33,482 nt of DNA, taken from contig NZ_BMIS01000017.1 in NCBI RefSeq assembly GCF_014642675.1, forward strand, positions 1 through 33,482, written 5' to 3'. A program made the translations under genes and the position numbers. This DNA is from Nesterenkonia cremea (GTDB lineage Bacteria > Actinomycetota > Actinomycetes > Actinomycetales > Micrococcaceae). Of the stretch, positions 15,100-23,167 are shown in pieces. Below the pieces are notes generated by a model, which saw only the letters and a list, made by a program, of their open reading frames with translations, made no database searches and had not been told where the DNA came from. How positions within the stretch are numbered: the first letter of the stretch is position 1; the number at the start of each line of letters is the position of its first letter.

Positions 15100-15789
15100 A
15101 CCACCGCTGAGACCACACCGCACTCCTGGCAGAGCACGACGCCGGTCCGTCTGGTCCACGCAGCCGTGGCGCTGCTGTGTGCCGCCGGGCTGGCCAGCTC
15201 TCTCCACCTGGGCTGGACCCGCGACACCGATCTGCCCGTGGGCGCCGGATTCGCCGGAGGCTTCTCCGCCGGCTGGGAGCACACGCTGAACCAGCTGGCC
15301 TATTTCACCTTCGTCTCCGGAGTGCTGGCAGGGGCCACCTCAGCCGTGTTGGCGGTGAAGCCGCAGATCCGTTCGGCGGCCTTCCACGCACTGCGCCTGG
15401 CCGGAGTGGTCTGCGTGATCATCACCGGTGCGGTGTTCAACCTGCTGCTTCGCGGCGAGGACGTGCTCACCGGCGTCCAGCTCTTCAACGACACCGTGCT
15501 GCACCTGATCGTCCCGGTGCTGGTGCCTGTGGTGTGGCTGGTGTTCGGCCCGCATGGCCGGCTGGGCGGCCGCGCGCTGCTGCTCTCCCTGCTGGTCCCG
15601 CTGATCTGGCTGAGCGTGACCCTCGCCCGTGGACCGGCGCTGGACTGGTACCCCTACGAGATCCTCGACGTCCCGCGGATGGGCTACGCCGGCGTCGGGG
15701 TGCATCTGGTCTCGATCATCGCGGCCTATGTGCTCATCGGCCTGCTGATCTGGGGTCTCGACCGATTGCTGCACCGGCGCCGGAGCTGA
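15097..15789 (+). CDS. Pr6Pr-family six-helix membrane protein (paralog 2)
   Basis: 230 residues, clearly paralogous to 13625-14374. It shares G-F-x-A-G-W-E-H-x-x-N-Q, the R-L-x-G-x-V-C block, L-N-D-T-V-L-H-L-I-V-P-V-L-V-P, GPHGRL, and LDWYPYEILDVPRMGY. About six helices are predicted, ending in a basic tail. The start is GTG 15097, preceded by a -10-like CAGAAT and no ribosome site. Function is unknown. The two paralogs flank a small-export-family gene, pointing to a local duplication that has since diverged. Confidence 0.8.
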   Translation: MTTAETTPHSWQSTTPVRLVHAAVALLCAAGLASSLHLGWTRDTDLPVGAGFAGGFSAGWEHTLNQLAYFTFVSGVLAGATSAVLAVKPQIRSAAFHALRLAGVVCVIITGAVFNLLLRGEDVLTGVQLFNDTVLHLIVPVLVPVVWLVFGPHGRLGGRALLLSLLVPLIWLSVTLARGPALDWYPYEILDVPRMGYAGVGVHLVSIIAAYVLIGLLIWGLDRLLHRRRS

Positions 15790-15809
15790 ACCTCCCCGCA
15801 GACGCAGAA

Positions 15810-15874
15810 CGCCCCGCCCTCTTCCTCAGAACCCGAGGGGCAGAAAGCCCGATCTGACGGAAGAACGCGGGGCG
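15810..15874. terminator. Possible bidirectional terminator between convergent genes
   Basis: CGCCCCGC (15810-15817) pairs with GCGGGGCG (15867-15874) around a 49-nt loop that itself contains a small CCTC/GAGG hairpin. It lies between the stops of the Pr6Pr gene (15789) and purB (15893). The loop is long, so confidence is limited. Confidence 0.35.
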
Positions 15875-15892
15875 ATCCCCCGGTGCTGAGTC

Positions 15893-17338
15893 TCAGCGGC
15901 TGAACTGCTTGGCCAGAGCCGTCGCCAGCCCGGTGTACTGATCCGGGGTCAGGTGCTTCAGCCGCTCCTCGGCCTCGGCAGAGAGGCCCAGCCCGGAGAC
16001 GAACTCCTTGAGCTTCTCGGCGTCCACACGGCGGCCGCGAGTCAGCTCCTTCAGCCGCTCATAGGGGTTCTCCATGCCCTCGGTGCCGGCGATGGCCTCA
16101 GCGCGCATCACCGTCTGGACGGCCTCGCCCAGGACCTCCCAGTTGGCGTCCAGATCGGCGGCGATGACCTGATCGGCCACATCCAGCTGCTTCAGACCCT
16201 TGGTCACATTGGACAGCGCCAGGACTGAGTGGCCCAGCCCGGTGCCGATGTTGCGCTGGCCGGAGGAGTCGGTGAGGTCGCGCTGCCAGCGGGACTCCAC
16301 CAGCGTGGCGCCCAGAGCATCCAGCAGGGCGTTGGAGATCTCCAGGTTGGCCTCGGCGTTCTCGAACCGGATCGGGTTGACCTTATGCGGCATCGTGGAG
16401 GATCCGGTGGCCCCGGCCACGGGGATCTGCTTGAAGAAGCCGATGGAGATGTAGGACCAGATGTCCACGCACAGGCCGTGCAGGATCCGGTTGAAGCGGG
16501 CGATGTCCGCGTAGATCTCGGCCTGGAAGTCGTGGGACTCGATCTGAGTGGTCAGTGGGTTGAAGGTCAGCCCCAGCGTCTCCACGAACCGCTGTGCGAT
16601 GCCGGGCCAGTCGGCGTCGGGAGCGGCCGCCAGATGGGCCGCGTAGGTGCCGGTGGCGCCGTTGATCTTGCCCAGGTACTCCTGCTGCTCGATCCGGCGG
16701 ACCTGGCGGCCCAGCCGGTGGACGAAGACGGTGATCTCCTTGCCCAGCGTGGAGGGGGTGGCGGGCTGGCCGTGGGTGCGCGAGAGCATCGGCACCCCAG
16801 CGGCCTGCTCGGCCAGCGTGGACAGGCCCTCCAGAGCCTGTCTGGCGGCGGGCAGCCAGACCTGCTCCACGGCGTCGCGGATGCCCACGGCGTAGCTCAG
16901 ATTGTTGATGTCCTCGGAGGTGCAGGCGAAGTGCACCAGTGGGGTCAGCTCGGCCAGTCCCAGACCGTCCAGGCGGCGGGCGATGAAATACTCCACGGCC
17001 TTCACATCGTGGACGGTCTCAGCCTCGATGGCGCCCAGCTCGGCGATCTCCTCGGACCCGAAGCTGGTGACGATCTCACGCAGCCCATCGATCTGATCAG
17101 CGGAGAGCTCCGGAAGCCCGGGCAGCACCTGCTCGCGGCAGAGGTGGATGAACCACTCGATCTCCACGTGGATGCGGTTGCGGTTCAGCGCGGCCTCGGA
17201 GAGGTGGTCCACCAGAGGCGCGACGGCGCTGCGGTAGCGCCCGTCCAGCGCGCCGAGGGCGATCGTGGGCTCGGCCGCGGCGAGGCAGATGCGGTCCTGG
17301 TCAGCTGAGAGAGCAGTGGAGTTGGCCATGCGCATCAT
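15893..17338 (-). CDS. purB: Adenylosuccinate lyase
   Basis: 481 residues, the usual length. It catalyses two steps of purine synthesis, cleaving fumarate from SAICAR and from adenylosuccinate. Landmarks are ALDGRYRSAVAPL at the N-terminus, VHFACTSEDINNLSYA, SRTHGQPATPSTLGKE (with the catalytic His), and the superfamily signature GSSTMPHKVNPIRFENAEAN, whose Ser-containing loop closes the active site. It belongs to the larger E. coli-type PurB branch. I prefer ATG 17338 with GGAGG about 12 nt upstream; GTG 17359 and ATG 17329 are alternatives. It is a single gene, divergent from the WXG-like gene. Confidence 0.95.
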   Translation of the reverse strand: MMRMANSTALSADQDRICLAAAEPTIALGALDGRYRSAVAPLVDHLSEAALNRNRIHVEIEWFIHLCREQVLPGLPELSADQIDGLREIVTSFGSEEIAELGAIEAETVHDVKAVEYFIARRLDGLGLAELTPLVHFACTSEDINNLSYAVGIRDAVEQVWLPAARQALEGLSTLAEQAAGVPMLSRTHGQPATPSTLGKEITVFVHRLGRQVRRIEQQEYLGKINGATGTYAAHLAAAPDADWPGIAQRFVETLGLTFNPLTTQIESHDFQAEIYADIARFNRILHGLCVDIWSYISIGFFKQIPVAGATGSSTMPHKVNPIRFENAEANLEISNALLDALGATLVESRWQRDLTDSSGQRNIGTGLGHSVLALSNVTKGLKQLDVADQVIAADLDANWEVLGEAVQTVMRAEAIAGTEGMENPYERLKELTRGRRVDAEKLKEFVSGLGLSAEAEERLKHLTPDQYTGLATALAKQFSR

Positions 17339-17494
17339 TTTGTCACGTTTCCTCCACACCCCTGGCCTGAGTCACGACGCCGCGCCCGGTCCTCCACAGA
17401 ACGGGCTCAGCTGCGCTGTGGGCGGGTGCGCCGTCTCTAGCGTCGAGAGCAGCACAGACCACCGGATGAGGGCGTCGGGAGAAGGAGCCAGGCC

Positions 17495-17965
17495 ATGATG
17501 CTGAGCATTGCCGCCACGGAGTTGGAGAGGACCGCCGCGGTCTATGAGGACATGTCCGGGGCCCTGAGCAGAGTGGATGCACTGGCGGGCCCCTATGACT
17601 CGGCCGTGGCGCGGGCCGAGGACTGCACCTGGGACTCCAGCGCAGGGGAGGCCTTCAGCACGGCCGTGGGATTCGTCAGGGGAGAGGGCCTCTTCGTCGG
17701 AGGCGAGGCCTCAGAGCTGGCCTTGGAGGCGCGGACCATCGCTGGGGAGCTGTACGAAGCCGCCTCCATGGCCAGGACGGTGGCCCAGCTGCTGAGCGCG
17801 GCGGCCGGCGTCGCGCCGGATCTGCTGCCCGAGGCGGTGTCCCGGGCCGCTGAGGCGTTGGGAGACCCGGTGGGCTTCGTCCGCTTCCTGGAGCAGTACG
17901 GGGGAGTGCCCAGTGTGCTCTACACGATCGAGGACATCATCTCCGCCCTGCCCATCGGCGACTGA
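17495..17965 (+). CDS. WXG100-like helical protein, unknown
   Basis: 156 residues, almost entirely helical. A segment like the WXG100 hairpin occupies about 1-100, with the turn C-T-W-D-S-S-A-G-E-A-F at 44-54. The canonical W-x-G is replaced by W-D-S, as occurs in some ESX-related actinobacterial proteins. A Gly/Ala-rich second half follows. There is no signal peptide. A strong ribosome site (AGGAG) precedes the ATG at 17495. It is followed after 54 nt by a hydrolase gene with its own Shine-Dalgarno site, and they probably form an operon. I infer a role as partner or targeting subunit of the hydrolase, possibly for type VII secretion. No secretion genes are in the window. Confidence 0.6.
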   Translation: MMLSIAATELERTAAVYEDMSGALSRVDALAGPYDSAVARAEDCTWDSSAGEAFSTAVGFVRGEGLFVGGEASELALEARTIAGELYEAASMARTVAQLLSAAAGVAPDLLPEAVSRAAEALGDPVGFVRFLEQYGGVPSVLYTIEDIISALPIGD

Positions 17966-18019
17966 GGCTGAACTGTACCCTGCTGAACCTTGCACCCTGA
18001 CAGAGGAGACCGAGCAGAT

Positions 18020-19435
18020 ATGTTGACCGTCGATCCCGGGCTCGTGGAGACCGTGCTGGCCCCACATGTCACCGATGCCCTTCCGGACGCCCCGAGCAGT
18101 CCCTTCACGGTGAGGAGCTCCGGAGGGCCCACACAGGTCAACCTGGCCTGGGAGCAGCTGCGCAGCGCCACCGTCCATCTGGGGGACGCCACCCAGATCA
18201 GCGGTGAGCAGCTCTCCGCCATGCGGGCCGCGGGCGGAGAGCTGGCCACCGCCCCGCTTCCGCTGCACTGGCGCATCCCGTACTTCGCCGCCCGGATGGC
18301 GGCTCTGGGGCTGCGCATGTCGGCTGTGAACACGGCGGTGGAGCAGGGGCGCAGTGCGGTGGACACCGCTCATGAGGTCTATCGCTCTGCGGAGGGCGCG
18401 GCACAGCGCTGGATGGACCTGGGCGTGCTGGTGGACGACTCTGGCTTCGTGCTGCAGAACCTGGCCCTGGCGCCGCTGGGGAAGGGAGACCCCTATGTGG
18501 CCTATGACTGGGCGGCAGCCGCGACGGTGCTCGGCGGAGGGTTGCTGCACCAGCATGCCGGAGGCATCTGGCCGGCGGTCCGGGTGGGCCAGCATCTGGG
18601 CCAGGATGCTCTGGCCCAGGAGGAGATGGAGAACAATCAGCTGCAGCTCGGGGACCAGACCACCAGTTTCGACCATCAGGGCGATGAGACCATCGAGGGC
18701 TTCTACGAGCAGATGGGGGAGATCAGCTCGCAGGGCGACATCGCCGTGACGGTCACCCATGATGCCGCCGGGGAGCCCGTCTACATGGTCTACCTGCCTG
18801 GGCTGGAGGTGGATCCCACAGATGTGAACCGGGAGGACGCCCGCGGTTATCTGGGCTATGTGGACGCCGCCCTCAACGACTCGGAGCAGCTGGCCGGCGT
18901 CATCGATCAGGCTCTGGCCGAGGTCGGGGCGGATCCGGGTGCGGCCGTGGCGCTGGGCGGATACAGCCTGGGCGGGATCGGGGCCACCAATCTGGCCGGC
19001 AACCAGGCGCTGCAGCAGCGCTACGCCATCCGTGCGGTGACCACGATCGGCGCCGCGGGACAGGACCGGACGCTTCCGGCCGGCACTTCAGTGGTCCACT
19101 TCCAGGACAGCCGGGACCCGATCAACCACGTGATGGGGCAGACCCATCAGGAGTCCGGCGATCGCCTGGCCATCACCTACGACTTCCACAATGAGGAGGT
19201 CGGCTGGAACAGCGCCTTCGGCGGCGCCCACGACTACGGGCATCACCTGGAGGCCATCCGGCGCCTGGAGGAGACTCCGGAGGAGTACCTCAGTTCGGAG
19301 GAGCAGGCCATGCTGGCCGACTTCGGGCAGCTCTACTCAGGGGAGGCGCAGACCTACGTCTTCGAGGCGGGCTGGGAGCCCACCGAGGCCGCGGTCGAGA
19401 CCCCGGTCGAGGGAGCGGCCGAGCCCGCTGAGTGA
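18020..19435 (+). CDS. Large alpha/beta-hydrolase with helical N-terminal domain
   Basis: 471 residues. The first 230 are helical, Ala/Gln/Glu-rich and ESX-substrate-like. The rest is an alpha/beta-hydrolase: strand VYMVYLPGLEVDPT, nucleophile elbow GGYSLGG with Ser316, a probable acid in FQDSRDPINH (Asp363 or Asp366), and a probable His in GGAHDYGHHLEA (His404 or His408). The C-terminus is acidic. The substrate is unknown; an esterase or lipase acting outside the cell is possible if the N-terminal domain is an export signal. ATG 18020 has GAGGAG 10 nt upstream. It follows the WXG-like gene and may be secreted with it. Confidence 0.75.
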   Translation: MLTVDPGLVETVLAPHVTDALPDAPSSPFTVRSSGGPTQVNLAWEQLRSATVHLGDATQISGEQLSAMRAAGGELATAPLPLHWRIPYFAARMAALGLRMSAVNTAVEQGRSAVDTAHEVYRSAEGAAQRWMDLGVLVDDSGFVLQNLALAPLGKGDPYVAYDWAAAATVLGGGLLHQHAGGIWPAVRVGQHLGQDALAQEEMENNQLQLGDQTTSFDHQGDETIEGFYEQMGEISSQGDIAVTVTHDAAGEPVYMVYLPGLEVDPTDVNREDARGYLGYVDAALNDSEQLAGVIDQALAEVGADPGAAVALGGYSLGGIGATNLAGNQALQQRYAIRAVTTIGAAGQDRTLPAGTSVVHFQDSRDPINHVMGQTHQESGDRLAITYDFHNEEVGWNSAFGGAHDYGHHLEAIRRLEETPEEYLSSEEQAMLADFGQLYSGEAQTYVFEAGWEPTEAAVETPVEGAAEPAE

Positions 19436-19458
19436 GCGCGTGCCTCAGGGCCTGTTCC

Positions 19459-19851
19459 TCAGGTGGTCGCTGAGACCACGAACCGGTTCAGCAGTGCGGA
19501 GACGATGGCCACGATGATGCCGCCCAGGATGGCGTCCCAGAAGAAGCTGGGCACCTGGAAGGTCGGGATCAGCGGGACCAGGGAGGTCAGCCAGCCGGTC
19601 AGCAGGAGCATCGCGGCGTTGATCACCAGGGCGAAGAGTCCCAGGGTCAGACAGGTGATGGGCAGAGTCAGGAACGAGACCACCGGTTTGATGATCACGT
19701 TGACGAGCCCGAAGACTGCGCCCACAGCCAGGTAGGAAAGGATCAGAGTGCCGGTGTCGCTCCCGCCCTGGGGGATGCCGATCCCGGGGACCAGGAAGGC
19801 GGCTGCTCCGAGGGCCAGTGCGTTGAGGATGATCGCCAGTAAGATTCTCAC
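19459..19851 (-). CDS. Phage-holin-4-like four-helix membrane protein
   Basis: 130 residues with four hydrophobic helices. The pattern VRILLAIILNALALGAAAFLV, then YLAVGAVFGLVNVIIKPVV, FLTLPITCLTLGLFALVINA, and a final GGIIVAIVSALLNRF matches the small membrane family annotated as phage holin family 4 (PF04020-like), which is common in bacterial chromosomes without phage context. Function is unknown. The GTG start at 19851 is chosen because the family begins with this helix; the longer upstream frame is a shadow of the aminotransferase gene. Divergent from the operon starting at 19906. Confidence 0.8.
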   Translation of the reverse strand: MRILLAIILNALALGAAAFLVPGIGIPQGGSDTGTLILSYLAVGAVFGLVNVIIKPVVSFLTLPITCLTLGLFALVINAAMLLLTGWLTSLVPLIPTFQVPSFFWDAILGGIIVAIVSALLNRFVVSATT

Positions 19852-19905
19852 AGAACCGATGATCTCACGCCCAAAGTGAGAAGACTCTGAGAAGGAGACC
19901 GGCCC

Positions 19906-21009
19906 ATGCCCGTCACCCCGCGGGAGACGCTGAAGACGCTGCCTGCCTACGCTGCCGGAAAGCCGCCGACGCCGGCGGAAGGCCTGACCCCCTATAAGCT
20001 CTCCTCCAACGAGAACCCGCTGGGCCCGGTGCCGGCGGTGGCCGAGGCCATCGCCGCAGTGGACACTCTGCACCGGTACCCGAACCCCACCGCGGAGAGC
20101 CTGCGGGCCGCCATCGCGGAGACCTACGGCGTGGACGCCGAGGACGTGGTGGCCGGAACCGGCAGCCTGGGCGCGCTGACTCAGATCATCAACACCTTCG
20201 CCGGAACCCGCTCCGACGGCGGCCAGGACGAGGTCATCTACGCCTGGCGCTCCTTCGAGGCCTATCCGATCGTGGTCCGCACGGCCGGGGCCAAGGACAT
20301 CATGATCCCAGTGACCCAGGACGGGCGTCACGACCTGGAGGCCATGCTCGCGGCCATCACCGAGAACACCCGGGTCATCCTGCTCTGCACCCCCAACAAC
20401 CCCACCGGGCCGGCTCTGACTCATACGGAGGTGGCCGAATTCCTGGACCGCGTGCCCGAGGACATCGTGGTGGTCATCGACGAGGCCTACCACGAGTTCG
20501 TGCGGATCGAGGATCCCGTGGACTCCCTGGCGCTCTGCCGCAGTCACCCCAATGTGGCCGTGCTGCGCACCTTCTCCAAGGCCCACGGCCTGGCCACGCT
20601 GCGGGTGGGCTACTCCATCGCCCGTCAGGAGATCACCCAGCATCTGCGTGTGGTGACCGTTCCCTTCACCGTCTCCACACTGGGGGAGACCGCCGCCGTC
20701 GCCTCTCTGCAGCACCTGGATCAGGTGGAGGACCGGGTGGAGGAACTTGTAGAGGAGCGACAAAGAGTGCGTGCCGCCCTGCTGAGAACCGGATGGCAGA
20801 TCCCGGAGGCCCAGGGCAACTTCCTGTGGCTCCCACTGGGGGAGAAATCCCTTGATTTTGCGCATGAGGCCGGTGTGCAGGCCCTGGCGGTGCGAGCCTT
20901 CGACGGCGACGGCGTGCGGGTCACCATCGGTGAGCCTGAGGCCAACGATCGCCTGATCGCATTGTGCACTACCTACACACGCGCAGCATGCGCGGAACTG
21001 ACAGAATGA
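19906..21009 (+). CDS. HisC/Pat-type PLP aminotransferase
   Basis: 367 residues, the histidinol-phosphate aminotransferase family. Landmarks are YKLSSNENPLGPVPAV, HRYPNPTAESLRAAI, AGTGSLGALTQII, LCTPNNPTGPAL, VVVIDEAYHEFV, and FSKAHGLATLRVGY with Schiff-base Lys225. In actinobacteria this group includes both HisC and aromatic or branched-chain-active Pat enzymes. Here the gene is not in a his operon but overlaps the E1-alpha gene (ATGA at 21006-21009). I therefore infer that it supplies 2-oxoacids from amino acids to the dehydrogenase, acting as an amino-acid transaminase rather than in histidine synthesis. AAGGAG precedes ATG 19906. Confidence 0.85.
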   Translation: MPVTPRETLKTLPAYAAGKPPTPAEGLTPYKLSSNENPLGPVPAVAEAIAAVDTLHRYPNPTAESLRAAIAETYGVDAEDVVAGTGSLGALTQIINTFAGTRSDGGQDEVIYAWRSFEAYPIVVRTAGAKDIMIPVTQDGRHDLEAMLAAITENTRVILLCTPNNPTGPALTHTEVAEFLDRVPEDIVVVIDEAYHEFVRIEDPVDSLALCRSHPNVAVLRTFSKAHGLATLRVGYSIARQEITQHLRVVTVPFTVSTLGETAAVASLQHLDQVEDRVEELVEERQRVRAALLRTGWQIPEAQGNFLWLPLGEKSLDFAHEAGVQALAVRAFDGDGVRVTIGEPEANDRLIALCTTYTRAACAELTE

Positions 21010-22124
21010 ACGCTGTGCAGCCCATACAGCTACTCGCGCCCGAGGGGACGCTCTCCGAGAACGAGACCTACAGCCCCTATATCGCCGCGCTCAGCGACGA
21101 GGACCTCCGCAGCCTCTACCGGAATATGGCCCTGGAGCGTCGTCTCGACGCCGAAGCCACCTCCCTGCAGCGTCAGGGGCAGCTGGCCCTCTGGGTCCCG
21201 GCACTGGGTCAGGAGGGTGCACAGGTCGGCACCATCGCCGCGCTGAAGCCCAGCGATATGGTCTTCCCCACCTACCGCGAGCACGCGATGGCGCTCTACC
21301 GGGGCATCACCCCGGAGGAGCTGATCACCCAGTTCCGCGCCGTGGCACACGCCGGCTGGACCCCCGAAAAGTACAACTTCCATCTCTACACCGTGGTCCT
21401 CGGCGCCCAGACCCTGCACGCCGCCGGCTGGGCGATGGGCATCGCCCAGGATCTGCGCACCGGCTCGGTGCCGCGCGGCCGTCAGGAGGACGAGATCGTG
21501 CTGGCCTGCCTGGGCGACGGCGCCTCCAGCCAGGGCGATGTGCATGAGTCTATGGTCTTCGCCGGCTCCTACGGGCTGCCCGTGCTCTACTTCATCCAGA
21601 ACAACCACTGGGCCATCTCCGTGCCCACCTCCACCCAGTCCAAGGCCCCGCTGGCCGCCCGCGCCGGCGGCTACGGCTTCGAAGGCGTCCGGGTGGACGG
21701 CAACGACGTGCTGGGCAGCTACGCCGTGGCCGCCCATATGGCCGAGCAGATCCGCTCCGGCCAGGGGCCCAAGCTGATCGAATCGGTGACCTACCGGATC
21801 GGCGCCCACACCACCGCCGATGACCCCACCAAATATCGCAGCGCCGATGAGGTGGAGCGCTGGAAGGCCCAGGATCCGCTGGACCGCTACCGGACCTGGC
21901 TCACCGCCCAGGAGACGGCCGATGAGGGCTTCTACCAGCAGGTGGAGGAGGAGGCCGAAGACCTCGCCGCCGAGCTGCGCCGGGCCACGCTGTCCATCGA
22001 GGCCCAGCCGCTGGAGGAGGTCTTCGACACCGTCTACGCTGAGCCTCACCGGCAGATCGAGGCGGAGAAGGCCTGGCTGAAGGACTATGAGGCGGGCTTC
22101 GCCGAGGATGGGGATAAGGCATGA
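21006..22124 (+). CDS. 2-Oxoacid dehydrogenase E1 component, alpha subunit
   Basis: 372 residues. It binds thiamine diphosphate through GDG (170-172) to NN (199-200) in the motif GDGASSQGDVHES ... FIQNN. It decarboxylates a 2-oxoacid together with the beta subunit and passes the acyl group to E2. Pyruvate in actinobacteria is normally handled by the homodimeric AceE, so an alpha2-beta2 E1 here is more likely branched-chain specific. ATG 21006 overlaps the aminotransferase stop by ATGA. The gene also overlaps E1-beta by ATGA at 22121-22124. Translational coupling should keep subunits in balance. Confidence 0.88.
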   Translation: MNAVQPIQLLAPEGTLSENETYSPYIAALSDEDLRSLYRNMALERRLDAEATSLQRQGQLALWVPALGQEGAQVGTIAALKPSDMVFPTYREHAMALYRGITPEELITQFRAVAHAGWTPEKYNFHLYTVVLGAQTLHAAGWAMGIAQDLRTGSVPRGRQEDEIVLACLGDGASSQGDVHESMVFAGSYGLPVLYFIQNNHWAISVPTSTQSKAPLAARAGGYGFEGVRVDGNDVLGSYAVAAHMAEQIRSGQGPKLIESVTYRIGAHTTADDPTKYRSADEVERWKAQDPLDRYRTWLTAQETADEGFYQQVEEEAEDLAAELRRATLSIEAQPLEEVFDTVYAEPHRQIEAEKAWLKDYEAGFAEDGDKA

Positions 22125-23134
22125 GCGCTGAGCTGAGCACAGAGCAGCAGGCACAGCAGCCTGAGGAGATGGTGCTGGCCAAGGCCATCAATGCCGCCCT
22201 GCACGATGAGCTCACCGCCGATGAGAAGACGCTTCTGATCGGAGAGGACATCGGTGCCCTGGGAGGCGTCTTCCGTGTGACCGACGGACTGCAGTCCCGG
22301 TTCGGCACCGACCGCGTGATCGATTCCCCCTTGGCCGAGTCCGGCATCGTGGGCACCAGCATCGGCATGGCCATGCGCGGCTACCGTCCGGTGGCCGAGA
22401 TCCAGTTCGACGGCTTCGTCTTCCCGGCCTTCAACCAGATCACCACCCAGCTGGCCAAGATGCACAACCGCTCCGACGGAGCGATCACCGTGCCGGTGAC
22501 CATCCGCCTGCCCTACGGCGGCTCCATCGGCTCCATCGAGCACCACTCGGAGTCCCCGGAGGCGCTGTTCGCCCACACGGCGGGCCTGCGGATCGTGGCG
22601 CCCTCCAACCCGCATGACGCCTACTGGATGACCCGCCAGGCGATCGTCTGTGATGACCCGGTGATCATCCTGGAGCCCAAGCGCCGCTACTGGCTCAAGG
22701 GCCCGGTGGACCGGCAGAACCCGGCCCCGGACGCCTTCACCGCCCAGGTGGTCCGCGAGGGCGCCGACGCCACCATCGCCTGCTACGGGCCCCTGGTACC
22801 GGTGGCCCTGGCCGCGGCGGAGGCCGCCGCCCAGGACGGCCGCAGCATCGAAGTGGTGGACATCCGCTCCATCAGCCCCTTGGACGATGAGACCATCGCC
22901 CGTTCTGCGGCGAAGACCAGCCGGCTGGTGGTGGCCCATGAGGCCCCCACCTTCGGCGGCTTCGGCGCAGAGATCGCGGCCCGGGCCGCGGAGAAGGCTC
23001 ATGGCCGGCTGCGTTCGCCGGTGCTGCGGGTGGGCGGATTCCACATGCCGTATCCGCCGTCGAAGCAGGAGCACCGCTACCTGCCGGATATCGACCGCAT
23101 GCTCGAAGCCGTCGACCGCAGCTTCAGCTACTGA
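22121..23134 (+). CDS. 2-Oxoacid dehydrogenase E1 component, beta subunit
   Basis: 337 residues, the usual length. The visible family pattern is LLIGEDIGALGGVFRVTDGL, DSPLAESGIVGTSIGMAMRGYRPV, EIQFDGFVFPAFNQI, the block RLPYGGSIGSIEHHSESPEALF carrying active-site His residues, and a transketolase C-terminal domain with VVDIRSISPLDDETI. It completes the heterotetrameric E1 with the preceding gene. The GGFHMPYPPSKQEHRYLP tail is typical of branched-chain or actinobacterial E1-beta subunits. It overlaps E1-alpha by ATGA and is followed after 33 nt by E2. Confidence 0.9.
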   Translation: MSAELSTEQQAQQPEEMVLAKAINAALHDELTADEKTLLIGEDIGALGGVFRVTDGLQSRFGTDRVIDSPLAESGIVGTSIGMAMRGYRPVAEIQFDGFVFPAFNQITTQLAKMHNRSDGAITVPVTIRLPYGGSIGSIEHHSESPEALFAHTAGLRIVAPSNPHDAYWMTRQAIVCDDPVIILEPKRRYWLKGPVDRQNPAPDAFTAQVVREGADATIACYGPLVPVALAAAEAAAQDGRSIEVVDIRSISPLDDETIARSAAKTSRLVVAHEAPTFGGFGAEIAARAAEKAHGRLRSPVLRVGGFHMPYPPSKQEHRYLPDIDRMLEAVDRSFSY

Positions 23135-23167
23135 GTCCGCTCAGCACCTATTCGAGGAGAGTCCACC

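Noticed and set aside
16229..17308. Long open frame antisense to purB
   Set aside because: Purely a GC-rich shadow; the purB frame has all family motifs.
19852..20865. Upstream extension of the holin-like gene to 468 codons
   Set aside because: The extra 330 residues are antisense to the aminotransferase and are Gly/His/Val-rich. The family begins at the GTG 19851 helix.
21030..23074. Two long minus-strand frames opposite E1-alpha and E1-beta
   Set aside because: Their translations are Gly/His/Val-rich with no recognisable domain, while the plus-strand frames hold the TPP motif and E1-beta signatures.
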